Of a stretch of DNA of 52,291 bases, positions 45,801 through 52,291 are shown piece after piece. The notes below the pieces were generated by a model. The model worked only from the letters and a program-made list of their open reading frames with translations. It made no database searches and had not been told where the DNA came from. Both the position numbers and the translations under genes were made by a program. Source of the DNA: Nemertoderma westbladi (Eukaryota; Xenacoelomorpha; Nemertodermatida; Nemertodermatidae); contig JAUCBJ010000210.1 of NCBI GenBank assembly GCA_032718475.1, positions 1 to 52,291 of the forward strand. Direction: 5' to 3'. Each line of letters begins with the position of its first letter. Position 1 is the first letter of the stretch.

Positions 45801-47049
45801 GGCCAACTGCATTACCTACCGGTAGGCGGGGTATAGCTATTAATAACCAGTAGGGCCTAGCTATATTATTATAACATGGCTCCAAAACGCCACCATAAAT
45901 ATAAGCAACTTATTTTTATAACATAATTTATGTCATTTTTACAATTATTTATACAGCAACTAATTTAATTTGGGCTGTTTCTATCACTTATAATACAAAT
46001 ACAATCATTTCGTAATGTTAAAATTTTGGAATAAAACTACATACATACTTGTTGCAAAGTACTTTACAGTGTTATGATCCTCGTGGCTTTATTTTCACTC
46101 ACTCACTAATGTTCGTTCGTGTAACAAAGCCACTCGGATCATCACACTGACAAGTGCTACTTTAAACGTATGTCACGTACACGTTTACACGTATGTCACG
46201 TACACGTTTACACGTATGTCACGTACACGTTTACTCGTATGTCACGTACACGTTTACTCGTATGTCACGTACACGTTTACTCGTATGTCACGTACACGTT
46301 TACACGTATGTCACGTACACGTTTACTCGTATGTCACGTACACGTTTACTCGTATGTCACGTACACGTTTACTCGTATGTCACGTACACGTTTACTCGTA
46401 TGTCACGTACACGTTTACACGTATGTCACGTACACGTTTACACGTATGTCACGTTCACGTTTACTCGTATGTCACGTACACGTTTACTCGTATGCCACAT
46501 GTCACGTACACGTTTACTCGTATGTAAATCCTACAACTCATACAATGTTGATTTATAAAATACAAATTCAGTGTCAATACCTGCCTTGTCGTCAATCTCA
46601 CATACTGATTACCGTCTGTTTCTTTTGGTTGGGGTGCAGATTGAAGAAAGGCCCCTTTCTTTGATTGATTGGCGGTTTTGTTAAATTTATTAAATCAGAT
46701 TTTGTGAGAATCGCTCAATTTTAATTTGTGTCCCAGAACTGAGCTTCGTTCTGCGGAAAGGCTACACGAACGTGTTACACTCTGCCTACAGGAATGCCAA
46801 CATTTCTGCTCGAAAAAATGTGTTCGAGTTGATGGCGTCTTAGCTTCTGTATACTCATGAGTTGACATTTATTAAAAGTTTTGTTTTGAATATTATATTA
46901 AGTATTGCTAAAAAAAATACAGTTTTTCTCAGCTCAATTTATTTTGATATAAAAACTTCTTCAATTTTCAGGCTAAGGAACTTCAACGTGAATTGGAAGC
47001 TTCGCGAATGGCGACGGAATACCGTTTCAGAGCATTTACAGCCAATTAG
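27738..47049 (+). CDS. LRRC27: LRRC27-like leucine-rich repeat protein (10 exons)
   Basis: Ten exons joined by GT-AG introns in consistent phase give 1365 nt, 454 residues, with no stop. Segments are 27738-27828, 28566-28726, 29254-29508, 29709-29831, 31553-31650, 31790-31903, 34211-34318, 34491-34635, 44742-44933 and 46972-47049. The start is supported by an in-frame TGA two codons upstream. Residues about 65-135 form three to four leucine-rich repeats (L-x-x-L-x-L-x-x-N type, with L-R-W-L-D-L-R-F-N-K-L). The second half is charged and helical, with coiled-coil tendency. It ends in an E-K-L-A-K-H-I block and an E-L-N-I-A-K-E-L-Q block, like the conserved end of vertebrate LRRC27 as I remember it. 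Molecular function is poorly known; LRRs mediate protein contacts. Introns 4, 8 and 9 carry transposons or repeats. Confidence 0.78.
28566..28726 (+). CDS. LRRC27: LRRC27-like exon 2
   Basis: Acceptor TTGTAG, donor GTAAAA. It completes a Gly codon from exon 1 and encodes the first LRR strand (L-I-L-S-N-L-K-L). Ends in phase 0. Confidence 0.8.
29254..29508 (+). CDS. LRRC27: LRRC27-like exon 3 (LRR core)
   Basis: 85 codons between acceptor CTCCTCAG and donor GTAAAA. Encodes three leucine-rich repeats, the strongest domain evidence in the gene. GC-rich relative to its introns. Confidence 0.88.
29709..29831 (+). CDS. LRRC27: LRRC27-like exon 4
   Basis: 41 codons, phase 0 at both ends, acceptor CTTCCAG, donor GTTAGA. 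Follows the LRR cap (V-L-A-K-G-T-R-F-I), as in LRRC27-type proteins. Confidence 0.7.
29898..31415 (-). mobile_element. Decayed piggyBac element in intron 4
   Basis: Perfect 13-bp TIRs CCCTTTCGATCCC (29902-29914) and its reverse complement (31399-31411) are flanked on both sides by TTAA (29898-29901, 31412-31415), the piggyBac target duplication. Similarity extends inward: CCATATATGG lies near 30049 and TATATATGG near 31378. Length is 1510 bp. Only a zinc-ribbon-like coding piece remains, on the minus strand. Confidence 0.82.
30284..30649 (-). pseudogene. piggyBac transposase C-terminal zinc-ribbon remnant
   Basis: The C-terminal half of this 121-codon frame has R-C-R-H-C-x9-K-C then L-C-x6-N-C-F-x2-Y-H, the spacing of the Cys-rich domain at the end of piggyBac transposases. 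The catalytic DDD core is absent. Confidence 0.55.
31553..31650 (+). CDS. LRRC27: LRRC27-like exon 5
   Basis: 98 nt, acceptor ATTTTAG, donor GTGAGT, ends in phase 2. Acidic segment. The donor lies only 14 nt from a 22-G run. Confidence 0.65.
31665..31686 (+). repeat. Poly-G run (22 G) in 139-bp intron 5
   Basis: Twenty-two G start 14 nt downstream of the exon 5 donor. Such a run in the pre-mRNA can form a G-quadruplex or bind hnRNP H-type factors. Confidence 0.9.
31790..31903 (+). CDS. LRRC27: LRRC27-like exon 6
   Basis: 114 nt, acceptor TTTCCAG, donor GTGAGT, phase 2 to phase 2. Basic segment ending L-P-P-L-A-A. Confidence 0.7.
31904..34210. other. Intron 6, no nested gene seen
   Basis: Contains a perfect 24-bp palindrome at 32040-32063 (CTTTATCTCCC and its complement) and a 10-bp-stem hairpin CTTTGGATCC at 33336-33359. 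The 32740-33180 and 33430-33860 stretches are GC-richer but show no convincing ORF. Confidence 0.45.
34211..34318 (+). CDS. LRRC27: LRRC27-like exon 7
   Basis: 108 nt, acceptor GTTACAG, donor GTGAGT, phase 2 to phase 2. Charged helical segment (F-E-E-E-R-R-L-A-K-L-R). Confidence 0.75.
34491..34635 (+). CDS. LRRC27: LRRC27-like exon 8
   Basis: 145 nt, acceptor TATCGCAG, donor GTTCGG, ends in phase 0. Helical basic segment (L-L-R-Q-W-R-H-D-Q-K). Confidence 0.75.
35278..36240. repeat. Left subterminal array of AACCATGGTT / AACCAAGGTT palindromes
   Basis: About 960 bp of irregular units such as AAACCAAGGTTTTAAAACCT and GAAACCATGGTTTGT, separated by TTAATTAAATTACGGTTTTA spacers. Larger blocks of about 125-170 bp recur, for example near 35860 and 36030. 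Confidence 0.8.
36640..36900. repeat. ACCGGT-rich block
   Basis: Dense occurrences of ACCGGT and TACCGGTA palindromes in a CpG-rich 260-bp stretch. The 102-codon plus-strand frame through it (36542-36850) is not a convincing gene. Confidence 0.5.
37446..37492. repeat. (AC)n microsatellite
   Basis: About 23 AC units with one TA interruption at 37472-37473. Confidence 0.95.
37880..37976. repeat. Short AT-rich tandem repeat
   Basis: Three to four copies of an approximately 27-bp unit AAAAAGAATATAAAAATA(A)ATTAT. Confidence 0.7.
38258..38765. mobile_element. Possible MITE with inverted CCTCACAC ends
   Basis: GGCCTCACACGAGCAA near 38260 and the inverted TGTGTGAGGGC near 38751 bracket about 500 bp. 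The inner arms share inverted AGGCGCCACTTTT (near 38360 and 38675). A further inverted pair, TAATTAAAGCAGTAATTAAA and its complement (near 38420 and 38515), lies inside. Family is uncertain. Confidence 0.45.
38833..39200 (-). pseudogene. PWWP-domain gene fragment, frameshifted
   Basis: The minus-strand frame 39200-38946 encodes an acidic leader, then a PWWP-type beta barrel: Y-Q-V-G-D-S-V-W-V-K, F-W-P-S-R-I, W-V-F-F-Y-G-S-N-N-Y-G-W. The family reads methyl-lysine histones plus DNA. The frame stops at 38946 in a TTTTAAAA run. A neighbouring frame then carries a helical continuation (L-F-T-K-G-V-A-E-L-D-E-E-L) to a stop at 38833, as expected after a PWWP core. A one-base lesion near 38950 is likely. 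Intronless at this scale. Source gene unknown (NPAC/GLYR1- or HDGF-type PWWP are possibilities). Confidence 0.65.
40348..40645. repeat. Tandem duplication, two identical 150-bp units
   Basis: GGCACAGGTAGCCAGCCTAC starts at 40351 and again at 40501, and the units match throughout by eye. The minus-strand 116-codon frame here only reflects the duplication. Confidence 0.9.
40930..41050. repeat. Short tandem repeat of about 48 bp
   Basis: Three diverged copies of GAGATGCG...GGTGGTACCCGGAACAACCAGGA. GC-rich island within AT-rich surroundings. No domain is recognised in any frame. Confidence 0.65.
42780..43737. other. Unassigned part of intron 8
   Basis: Includes a GC-richer segment at 42960-43160 and an AAGATGGCGGA duplication near 43395-43420. 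No ORF or terminal repeat is recognised. Confidence 0.4.
43738..44205. repeat. 104-bp tandem repeat, 4.5 copies
   Basis: CCGGGGTCATTCCATAAAA recurs at 43738, 43842, 43946, 44050 and 44154, an exact 104-bp spacing. Copies are almost identical, with single-base variants such as GCGAATTTT versus GCGTATTTT. It forms the right subterminal array of the CACTG-ended element. Confidence 0.92.
44742..44933 (+). CDS. LRRC27: LRRC27-like exon 9
   Basis: 64 codons, acceptor TTTACAG, donor GTAAGT. Contains the conserved E-K-L-A-K-H-I-E-N-M-N-E-R-R-R block. Its last bases and the donor are the seed of the 29-bp minisatellite that follows. Confidence 0.82.
44926..45541 (+). repeat. 29-bp minisatellite that copies the exon 9 splice donor
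   Basis: The unit GGTAAATATTGTAAGTTTATATAGGGAGC (described by its two halves TAAATATT and GTAAGTTTATATAGGGAG) repeats about 21 times. The first copy is the exon 9 / intron 9 junction itself. Each unit thus carries the same A-T-T / GTAAGT donor. Two variants (GAGCGG and GAGAGG) alternate irregularly, and one short copy lies near 45025. Confidence 0.93.
45549..46036. mobile_element. MITE copy 2, inverted relative to copy 1
   Basis: TIRs at 45549-45571 and 46014-46036, 488 bp. It shares the hairpin core and the GGCTCCAAAACGCCACCATA segment with 26921-27411 in reverse orientation. The adjoining block to about 46155 matches 26805-26920 inverted, including its GATCC...GTGGCTTT inverted pair. Confidence 0.75.
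46168..46524. repeat. 23-bp minisatellite, about 15 copies
   Basis: Unit GTATGTCACGTACACGTTTA plus CTC or CAC. One irregular copy lies near 46490-46505. Each unit has a CACGTA and a CACGT box. All three plus frames are open, giving repetitive peptides that I regard as artefacts. Confidence 0.92.
46972..47049 (+). CDS. LRRC27: LRRC27-like terminal exon 10
   Basis: Acceptor ATTTTCAG, encodes A-K-E-L-Q-R-E-L and 25 residues in total to TAG at 47047-47049. No AATAAA signal is seen close to the stop. Confidence 0.75.
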   Translation, partial: AKELQRELEASRMATEYRFRAFTAN

Positions 47050-47333
47050 ATTCTTCGGTAAGACGTCAAGTCAACGAAATAGTAACAATGGGTTACCATA
47101 ACGACCACTAAGTAAACACTGTGGTTGCCGTCCTACCACCACTGCCTAATATTTCACATTTTAAGTACCTTGGTTGATCTTTTTAAGTTGCAAGGTCCAG
47201 CTTAAAAAGTAATTATCCATTACTATTTTTTAAACATTTACAGTATACAACAACAACAATATACGAAGTCTGTATTACGAAATGCAAAATCGATGCACTT
47301 ATAAACGAAGTATGTTAAGTCTCGATCTAATGT

Positions 47334-47784
47334 AGGGTTGCCACTCATCTGGAATGCCTGGAAAACCTGGAATAGTCAGGGAATTTCATTTTTTCTTGAA
47401 ATGACAGGAAATTCGTGTAAAAAAATGAACAAACAGTTAAAAGTCGTGGAATTTGATATACAGGACAAGGTGTCATAAGCGAAAATGGGTATAATTTTCT
47501 CTGCTCGCTTTTTCTCGCCATTCCTTTTCACTAAATCTCTTAAACTCTATTTGCTTCTTTGTCAATGTTATGGGTGTGTGTTGTGGTTGTTTGCCAATAT
47601 CTTAATAGAAGGACTCGCTAATTATTTCTATGTAATTTTATTTGTATTTTAATAAGCTATTCAATAAGATAAAGTGGACAATATATATTCTATAAAAATA
47701 GTGGACATCCTGCAGTCAGATATTTTTACAAAGTCAGGGAAAAGTCAGATGGGATATTGAAACTGAAATAGAGTGGCAACCCTG
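47334..47784. mobile_element. hAT-like MITE
   Basis: Inverted ends AGGGTTGCCACTC (47334-47346) and GAGTGGCAACCCTG (47771-47784). About 450 bp, no ORF. CAGGGTTGCCA-type ends are typical of short hAT derivatives. No clear 8-bp duplication is seen. It lies just downstream of the LRRC27-like stop, possibly in the 3' UTR. Confidence 0.6.
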
Positions 47785-48079
47785 TCAGTGTTTCTGAAAC
47801 AAGAGAATATACCGTAATATACGTACCGGTACGTAATTTTTACTCAAAGTTAATGGTTTTAGAAATTTTATTTTCATGCATCTTCTATACCAATTGCTAT
47901 CAATTGATGTCAGTGTCCAGAATATTGGTAGAATATTTAAAGCCAGGCCTTTCAAACTTTAAAAGTTGAATTCGTATTACTTTTTGCAACTTTTCGTGAC
48001 ATCCAGCCAAGGATAATTGGTGCACCGGTGCGGTGCTTACGTATTACACCGGTGCATCGGTGCTTGCATATTACACCAT

Positions 48080-48611
48080 TCGTTTATTCGAGGAGGGCGT
48101 TTATTCGAGGAGGGCGTTTATTCGAGGAGGGCGTTTATTCGGGAAGGCGTTTATTCGTGGATGGCGTTTATTCGAGGAGGGCGTTTATTCGAGGAGGGCG
48201 TTTATTCGGGGAAGGCGTTTATTCGGGGAAGGCGTTTATTCGGGGAAGGCGTTTATTCGGGGAAGGCGTTTATTCGGGGAAGGCGTTTATTCGGGGGAGG
48301 CGTTTATTCGGGGAAGGCGTTTATTCGGGGAAGGCGTTTATTCGGGGAAGGCGTTTATTCGGGGAAGGCGTTTATTCGGTGAAGGCGTTTATTCGGGGAA
48401 GGCGTTTATTCGGGGAAGGCGTTTATTCGGGGAAGGCGTTTATTCGGGGAAGGCGTTTATTCGGGGAAGGCGTTTATTCGGGGAAGGCGTTTATTCGGGG
48501 AAGGCGTTTATTCGGGGAAGGCGTTTATTCGGGGAAGGCGTTTATTCGGGGAAGGCGTTTATTCGGGGAAGGCGTTTATTCGGGGAAGGCGTTTATTCGG
48601 GGAAGGCGTTT
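48080..48611. repeat. 17-bp minisatellite, about 31 copies
   Basis: The unit CGTTTATTCGGGGAAGG is nearly perfect, with more variable units at the left (GAGGAGGG, GGATGG). No stop codon occurs in any plus frame, which produces long spurious ORFs. Confidence 0.95.
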
Positions 48612-49126
48612 CAGTTCCAAATTGTGTGGTTCTCGTGGGGGTGTTTATGTTTATGTTTATTTTCAGCATTTTAAATCTAAATACCCTAATAAAGAATTTT
48701 GTTAAATTCAAGAAAACAAGTGAACACTAGAAGCCCCAGAGAAATTGACCCCCTTTAAGCCCCGCAGGGGTCATTTTTGACCGCCACTTGAAATCAGAAT
48801 GAAATTGGCTTGTTACACCCGCAGAGATAGCATATTAGTATATATATAGCATATATTCTATACATATGTAATAATAAAATATAATATATAGAAATATATA
48901 TTATATATATTATTATATATCTATAAACAGCATATATATACTATTTTTGTTATTAACAATGAATGTTATTAATTTTACGTTTTTATTAAATTTGACCGAT
49001 GAATATTATTCAAATTAAGATCTAAATTGGTATCCTACCTACAAACATACTGATATTTCTATCAGATTTTATAGATAGGCGTTATACTGTATAGTGTATA
49101 TAGCTATATACCTCTATAGAGTAGAA

Positions 49127-49501
49127 TCAGTCGTTGTGACAGTCGTTGCAAATAACACGGACGTATTTTACTTGTTCAGTAATACAATTCCCACAGCGGG
49201 GATGACAACACATTAGACAAGTTAAATTCGTTTTGTTGCCACAGCCCTGTGTGTGACATTGATGCCTCTTTAATGAGACTTTGGCAACACAGTCGGTCGC
49301 CACCAAACAATCAGGTGCGGCGGCTGTTGCCATTGGCAACTCAGGACTACCTGATGTTCTTTGACCGATATATGACTTTGACAGACCAGTGAGGAGTTGA
49401 AACAGAAATGTACGGCGAGAAATCTTCGAACCAACACACTCCTTATAAGTTAGCCAAGAATTTATTCCCGCAATATCCAGAATATTAGCCCAGACAGCCA
49501 T
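49127..49501 (-). pseudogene. piggyBac transposase, C-terminal part with Cys-rich domain
   Basis: It continues the transposase in a shifted frame (A-N-I-L-D-I-A-G-I-N) and ends in a cysteine cluster (C-H-T-Q-G-C, C-L-M-C-C, C-G-N-C, C-N-D-C) that in the family binds zinc and recognises the ends. Its first ATG is internal to the ancestral protein. Confidence 0.8.
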
Positions 49502-50972
49502 TGGCCAACGTCGACCTTGTATAGACCCGACTCATCTGATCAAAGATGTCAACTCCACACTTATTTGCGTTATAGAATTCGATAATTTCAGGAATTTTTT
49601 TATTCGATTTCGTATCCGTTATTATCGCACTGTCGTGCAGAGTCGATAGTAAGACAACGAATTTGTTCTTCTTACATCGGTAAGACACTGCCAGAGCAGA
49701 ACTTGCTTCGTTCCAGAAGAACCTACTTTCGAACAAATCGCCACCAGATTTCTTGAGCATCTCGTTGTGACACAGTTCTCGCCGATTCTGTCTCATTGTA
49801 CCAACGAGGGTTGTTTTCAGATTTGACAGTTTGGACGCCAGTGTAAGGGAAGTGAAGAAGTTGTCCATGGTTACATTATAGCCCCGATTGAAATGACCGG
49901 CCATCAACTTCAGCACAACATCCTCACCCAGCGGCAGAGTTCTCGACTCTTCTTTACCCAAATACGGGATTATCATTACAACATACTTAGTCGCCATGTC
50001 AACCAAGACCCAAAATTTGAGCCCATACTTATCGGGTTTCTTGGGCATGAAAGATATAAATTTACACCTTCCTTTAAAGGGTAGTAATTGCTCATCTATA
50101 GTTAGTGAATAATTCGGAATGTACTTTGAACTACAGTTTTCAACGAAAATATCGAACACTTCTCTGATGGGGTAAAATACATCTGCACTTGCGATCATAC
50201 CACTTCGCCTAGAAACTCTGTCATCAAAAGCAAAGCAGCGCTTTATTAGAGAAAAACTATTTCTAGACATAATTTCCCGAAAGATATTTATCCCTGTGTG
50301 GTTAGCCCAAAGTAACTTCACTGGCAGATGTTTGCCATAAAATCCACGGGCATATTGTATAGCAATGAAAGCTTCCAGTTCTACAGAAGTCAAATTGAGA
50401 TCTACTTTCAGTTTCTCTTTAGCAAATTTGTTCGTATATTTCAAAATAGTGTTGAGAATTGGTTCAGAAATAAACTCCTTCCAAGCTGTATATTCATCTG
50501 ATACTCTATTCTTTATATAAGGTTTGACACCAACACGTTCCTTGAAAACATTACGTGCAGCTGCTCTACCTTTACATTCACCTGCCTCAAGAACGGACCA
50601 CTTCGTCCCATCCTTACCCATCAATGCGCCCGAGTCTGGATCATCAGATTCAGAGATAGGATCTTCATCCGAATCCGAGCTCGAAAACCCAAGAAACTCA
50701 CAATTGATGTCGCTCTCCCTCTCGCTACTTTCATCTCCGCTACAACTGTATTCATCACCACTTTCTTCTGGGCCTACTGGTACGCCTACCATTATCGGTG
50801 CCAGCTCCGGTACAGGTACAGGTAGTGGTTCAAATGGGGTTTGTCGCGTGACATTCAAATCCCCACAAGTAGAAGCAGATTCGCTTGCAGGAGCAGTACT
50901 ACTACCGCTGGTAGTGTCGGATGCTGCTCTTGTCCGCTGACGCAATGGATAGGTTTTTCTAACGGCATCCAT
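49485..50972 (-). pseudogene. piggyBac transposase, N-terminal and catalytic part
   Basis: 495 codons from ATG at 50972. A long acidic Ser-rich N-terminus (about residues 1-115) precedes the DDE_Tnp_1_7 fold. Catalytic aspartates are in S-L-T-I-D-E-Q-L, T-M-D-N-F-F-T-S and G-V-D-I-F-D-Q-M, matching the DDD arrangement. Soon after the last motif the frame drifts and stops at 49485. The conserved continuation is in another frame, so a one-base lesion lies around 49510-49525. Confidence 0.88.
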
Positions 50973-51676
50973 GGTGAAATCCTCTTACTGATACCGGTAC
51001 CTAATATCTTTCACCTTTACAGTAGGTATCTGTGTCGTGTGTACCGGTACTGATCTTGTCACAAAATCACAAACCCTAGTGAATCCCACTGCCGTAGTCT
51101 ACCATTATTTTGGCCAGGTTAGTGGTGTGTAGGGCAGTACTGCAGGTCTTGCAGTCCACATTGCCTGAATGAATATTATAAATTACCTATTTAAAATTAC
51201 CACTCTCGAAAATATTTTAAACTATGTTACTAAAAACAATTTATTGATTGGTGGACTATTGCTGGTATTAGGGCGGGTCGGATCCTAACGGATCAGAGCG
51301 GATCCGATCGGATAGAAACCCACAAAATATACTAAGCTACCAAGGCGAGTCTGGGATACTTACTACTGTACTACGGTATAGCAGACTGAGCCTACCTGCA
51401 ATAAACTTAATTTCACTTACCTACCACTTCACTAATACTGTGCGTAACACTATCTAACCATAGCGGTCATTTTTGACCCCTATGGGGCTTTTCGGATATT
51501 TCAATTTTTTGAGAGAACGAAATGAAATTTTTTATTTTCTTTTTCATTTTTGATTACCTAAGGATAACCCGGAAAAGTCAAGAAATTTCATATTTATACA
51601 ATACATAGCAGCAGAGATAATTCGATTTGAATTTGCAAAACGGTCAAAAATGACCGCTTGGGGCTTCTAGTGTTAA

Positions 51677-52155
51677 ACAAAATAAATAATTAGAATAAAA
51701 CCAGGACTATCTTTATTGCACACATACAGCCTTTACCGTTGCCTTTCGCCTTACCGTTGTACAACACACAGTAACCTTCAGTCTACCGGGTGTTACATAA
51801 TGATTACCCCCCCCCCCCCCCCCTGGCCAGCCAAAACTGCCAGACATTTACTTAGTGTAATATATCATTCAAAAGATAATTGAATTCTGAGCTTGCATGC
51901 AAATATTTAGGGTCCAATACGAAATTATAACAATTTTATACGCAATTCTTTAAACCTACCTTACTTTTTAATATTTTGTGATTTAATCACATATAAAAAA
52001 AAATATAATTTATCCAGCGTTAGTTATCAGCTTTGCAGGTTGCAGCGCTGTTTAAACAGTTATTACTGCCTGACTTTTGTTGTATTGCAATATATTACCG
52101 GTATTAGTGTTTCTTTGGTAATTTTACTGAATTAGGCCTAACAGAAGTAATTAAA
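51677..52155. other. Intergenic with 17-C run
   Basis: Poly-C at 51807-51823, AT-rich otherwise. Nothing else is recognised. Confidence 0.6.
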
Positions 52156-52260
52156 ATGACAAGTTCCAGTGCAATAATCTTCGATGACTCTGAAGAAAAA
52201 CGTAAGGTTGACAGGATCAGAGATGTTACTTTTAGAGAGGGTCGTTATTCTGTGGCATAA
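52156..52260 (+). CDS. Short ORF, possible first exon of a gene beyond the window
   Basis: 34 codons, acidic then basic (I-I-F-D-D-S-E-E-K-R-K). A potential donor (AAGGTTGAC) follows codon 17. No domain is recognised and the region to the right is cut off, so it may be chance. Confidence 0.15.
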   Translation: MTSSSAIIFDDSEEKRKVDRIRDVTFREGRYSVA

Positions 52261-52291
52261 TCAAACTGAACTCAAACCAAAACGGCAGGGC

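Larger units (their letters stand above)
48721..51676 (-). mobile_element. piggyBac transposon
   Basis: Perfect 14-bp TIRs CACTAGAAGCCCCA at 48725-48738 and inverted at 51659-51672. The right flank is TTAA (51673-51676). The left flank is TGAA (48721-48724), one base off the expected TTAA. Subterminal GGTCATTTTTGACC palindromes lie near both ends (about 48770, 51468, 51645). The 2948-bp body contains one minus-strand transposase gene. Confidence 0.9.

Noticed and set aside
46168-46524. CRISPR-like array
   Set aside because: Units abut without unique spacers, and this is eukaryotic DNA.
46170-46664. ORFs of 103-164 codons over the 23-bp array
   Set aside because: Same artefact: all three frames give the same 23-residue repeat.
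48017-48705. Three long overlapping plus-strand ORFs (121-225 codons)
   Set aside because: They are produced by the 17-bp minisatellite, which has no stop in any frame. The peptides are pure repeat with no unique domain.

Overview
This is animal nuclear DNA, not bacterial or viral genomic DNA. It has one spliced gene with canonical GT-AG introns, AT-rich intergenic sequence, many nested transposons, minisatellites and homopolymer G/C runs. The invertebrate-style transposon mix (piggyBac, Ty3/gypsy, hAT-like MITEs, a protein-primed PolB element) and the many AGGCCT and ACCGGT palindromes suggest a marine invertebrate, perhaps a deuterostome such as an echinoderm. That placement is a guess; no species can be named from the window alone.

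Layout. Positions 1-4560 are AT-rich intergenic sequence with hairpins and old repeats. Positions 4562-10676 hold a compact minus-strand cluster of three intact intronless ORFs. They are a 347-aa beta-rich protein that I read as repeated PC4-like units, a 1336-aa protein-primed family B DNA polymerase with all exonuclease and polymerase motifs, and, overlapping it by 20 nt, a 177-aa protein resembling a TATA-binding-protein saddle. I interpret the cluster as an endogenous virus-like or Polinton-like element that may carry its own DNA replication and transcription-initiation functions. It is the most interesting object here. Positions 11380-13540 hold a tRNA-like SINE head, tandem repeats and a GC-rich minus-strand gene split by a 22-base C run. 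Positions 14233-20031 are a complete Ty3/gypsy LTR retrotransposon with nearly identical LTRs but a broken coding region. Positions 21260-24360 are a GC-rich gypsy-like gag-pro-RT-RNase H remnant.

Positions 27738-47049 are a ten-exon plus-strand gene that I could join by splice signals and phase into an uninterrupted 454-residue reading frame. It resembles LRRC27, with N-terminal leucine-rich repeats and a charged helical C-terminus. Its introns are heavily invaded. Intron 4 holds a decayed piggyBac. Intron 5 (139 bp) contains a 22-G run. Intron 8 (10.1 kb) holds a nested stack: a hAT-like element split by a CACTG-ended element, which itself contains a foldback, a MITE and a frameshifted PWWP-domain gene. 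Intron 9 begins with a 29-bp minisatellite in which every unit copies the exon 9 splice donor.

Downstream are a hAT-like MITE (47334-47784), a 17-bp minisatellite (48080-48611), and a piggyBac transposon (48725-51672) with perfect 14-bp terminal inverted repeats and a transposase broken by one frameshift. The window ends with a short ORF of uncertain status at 52156-52260.
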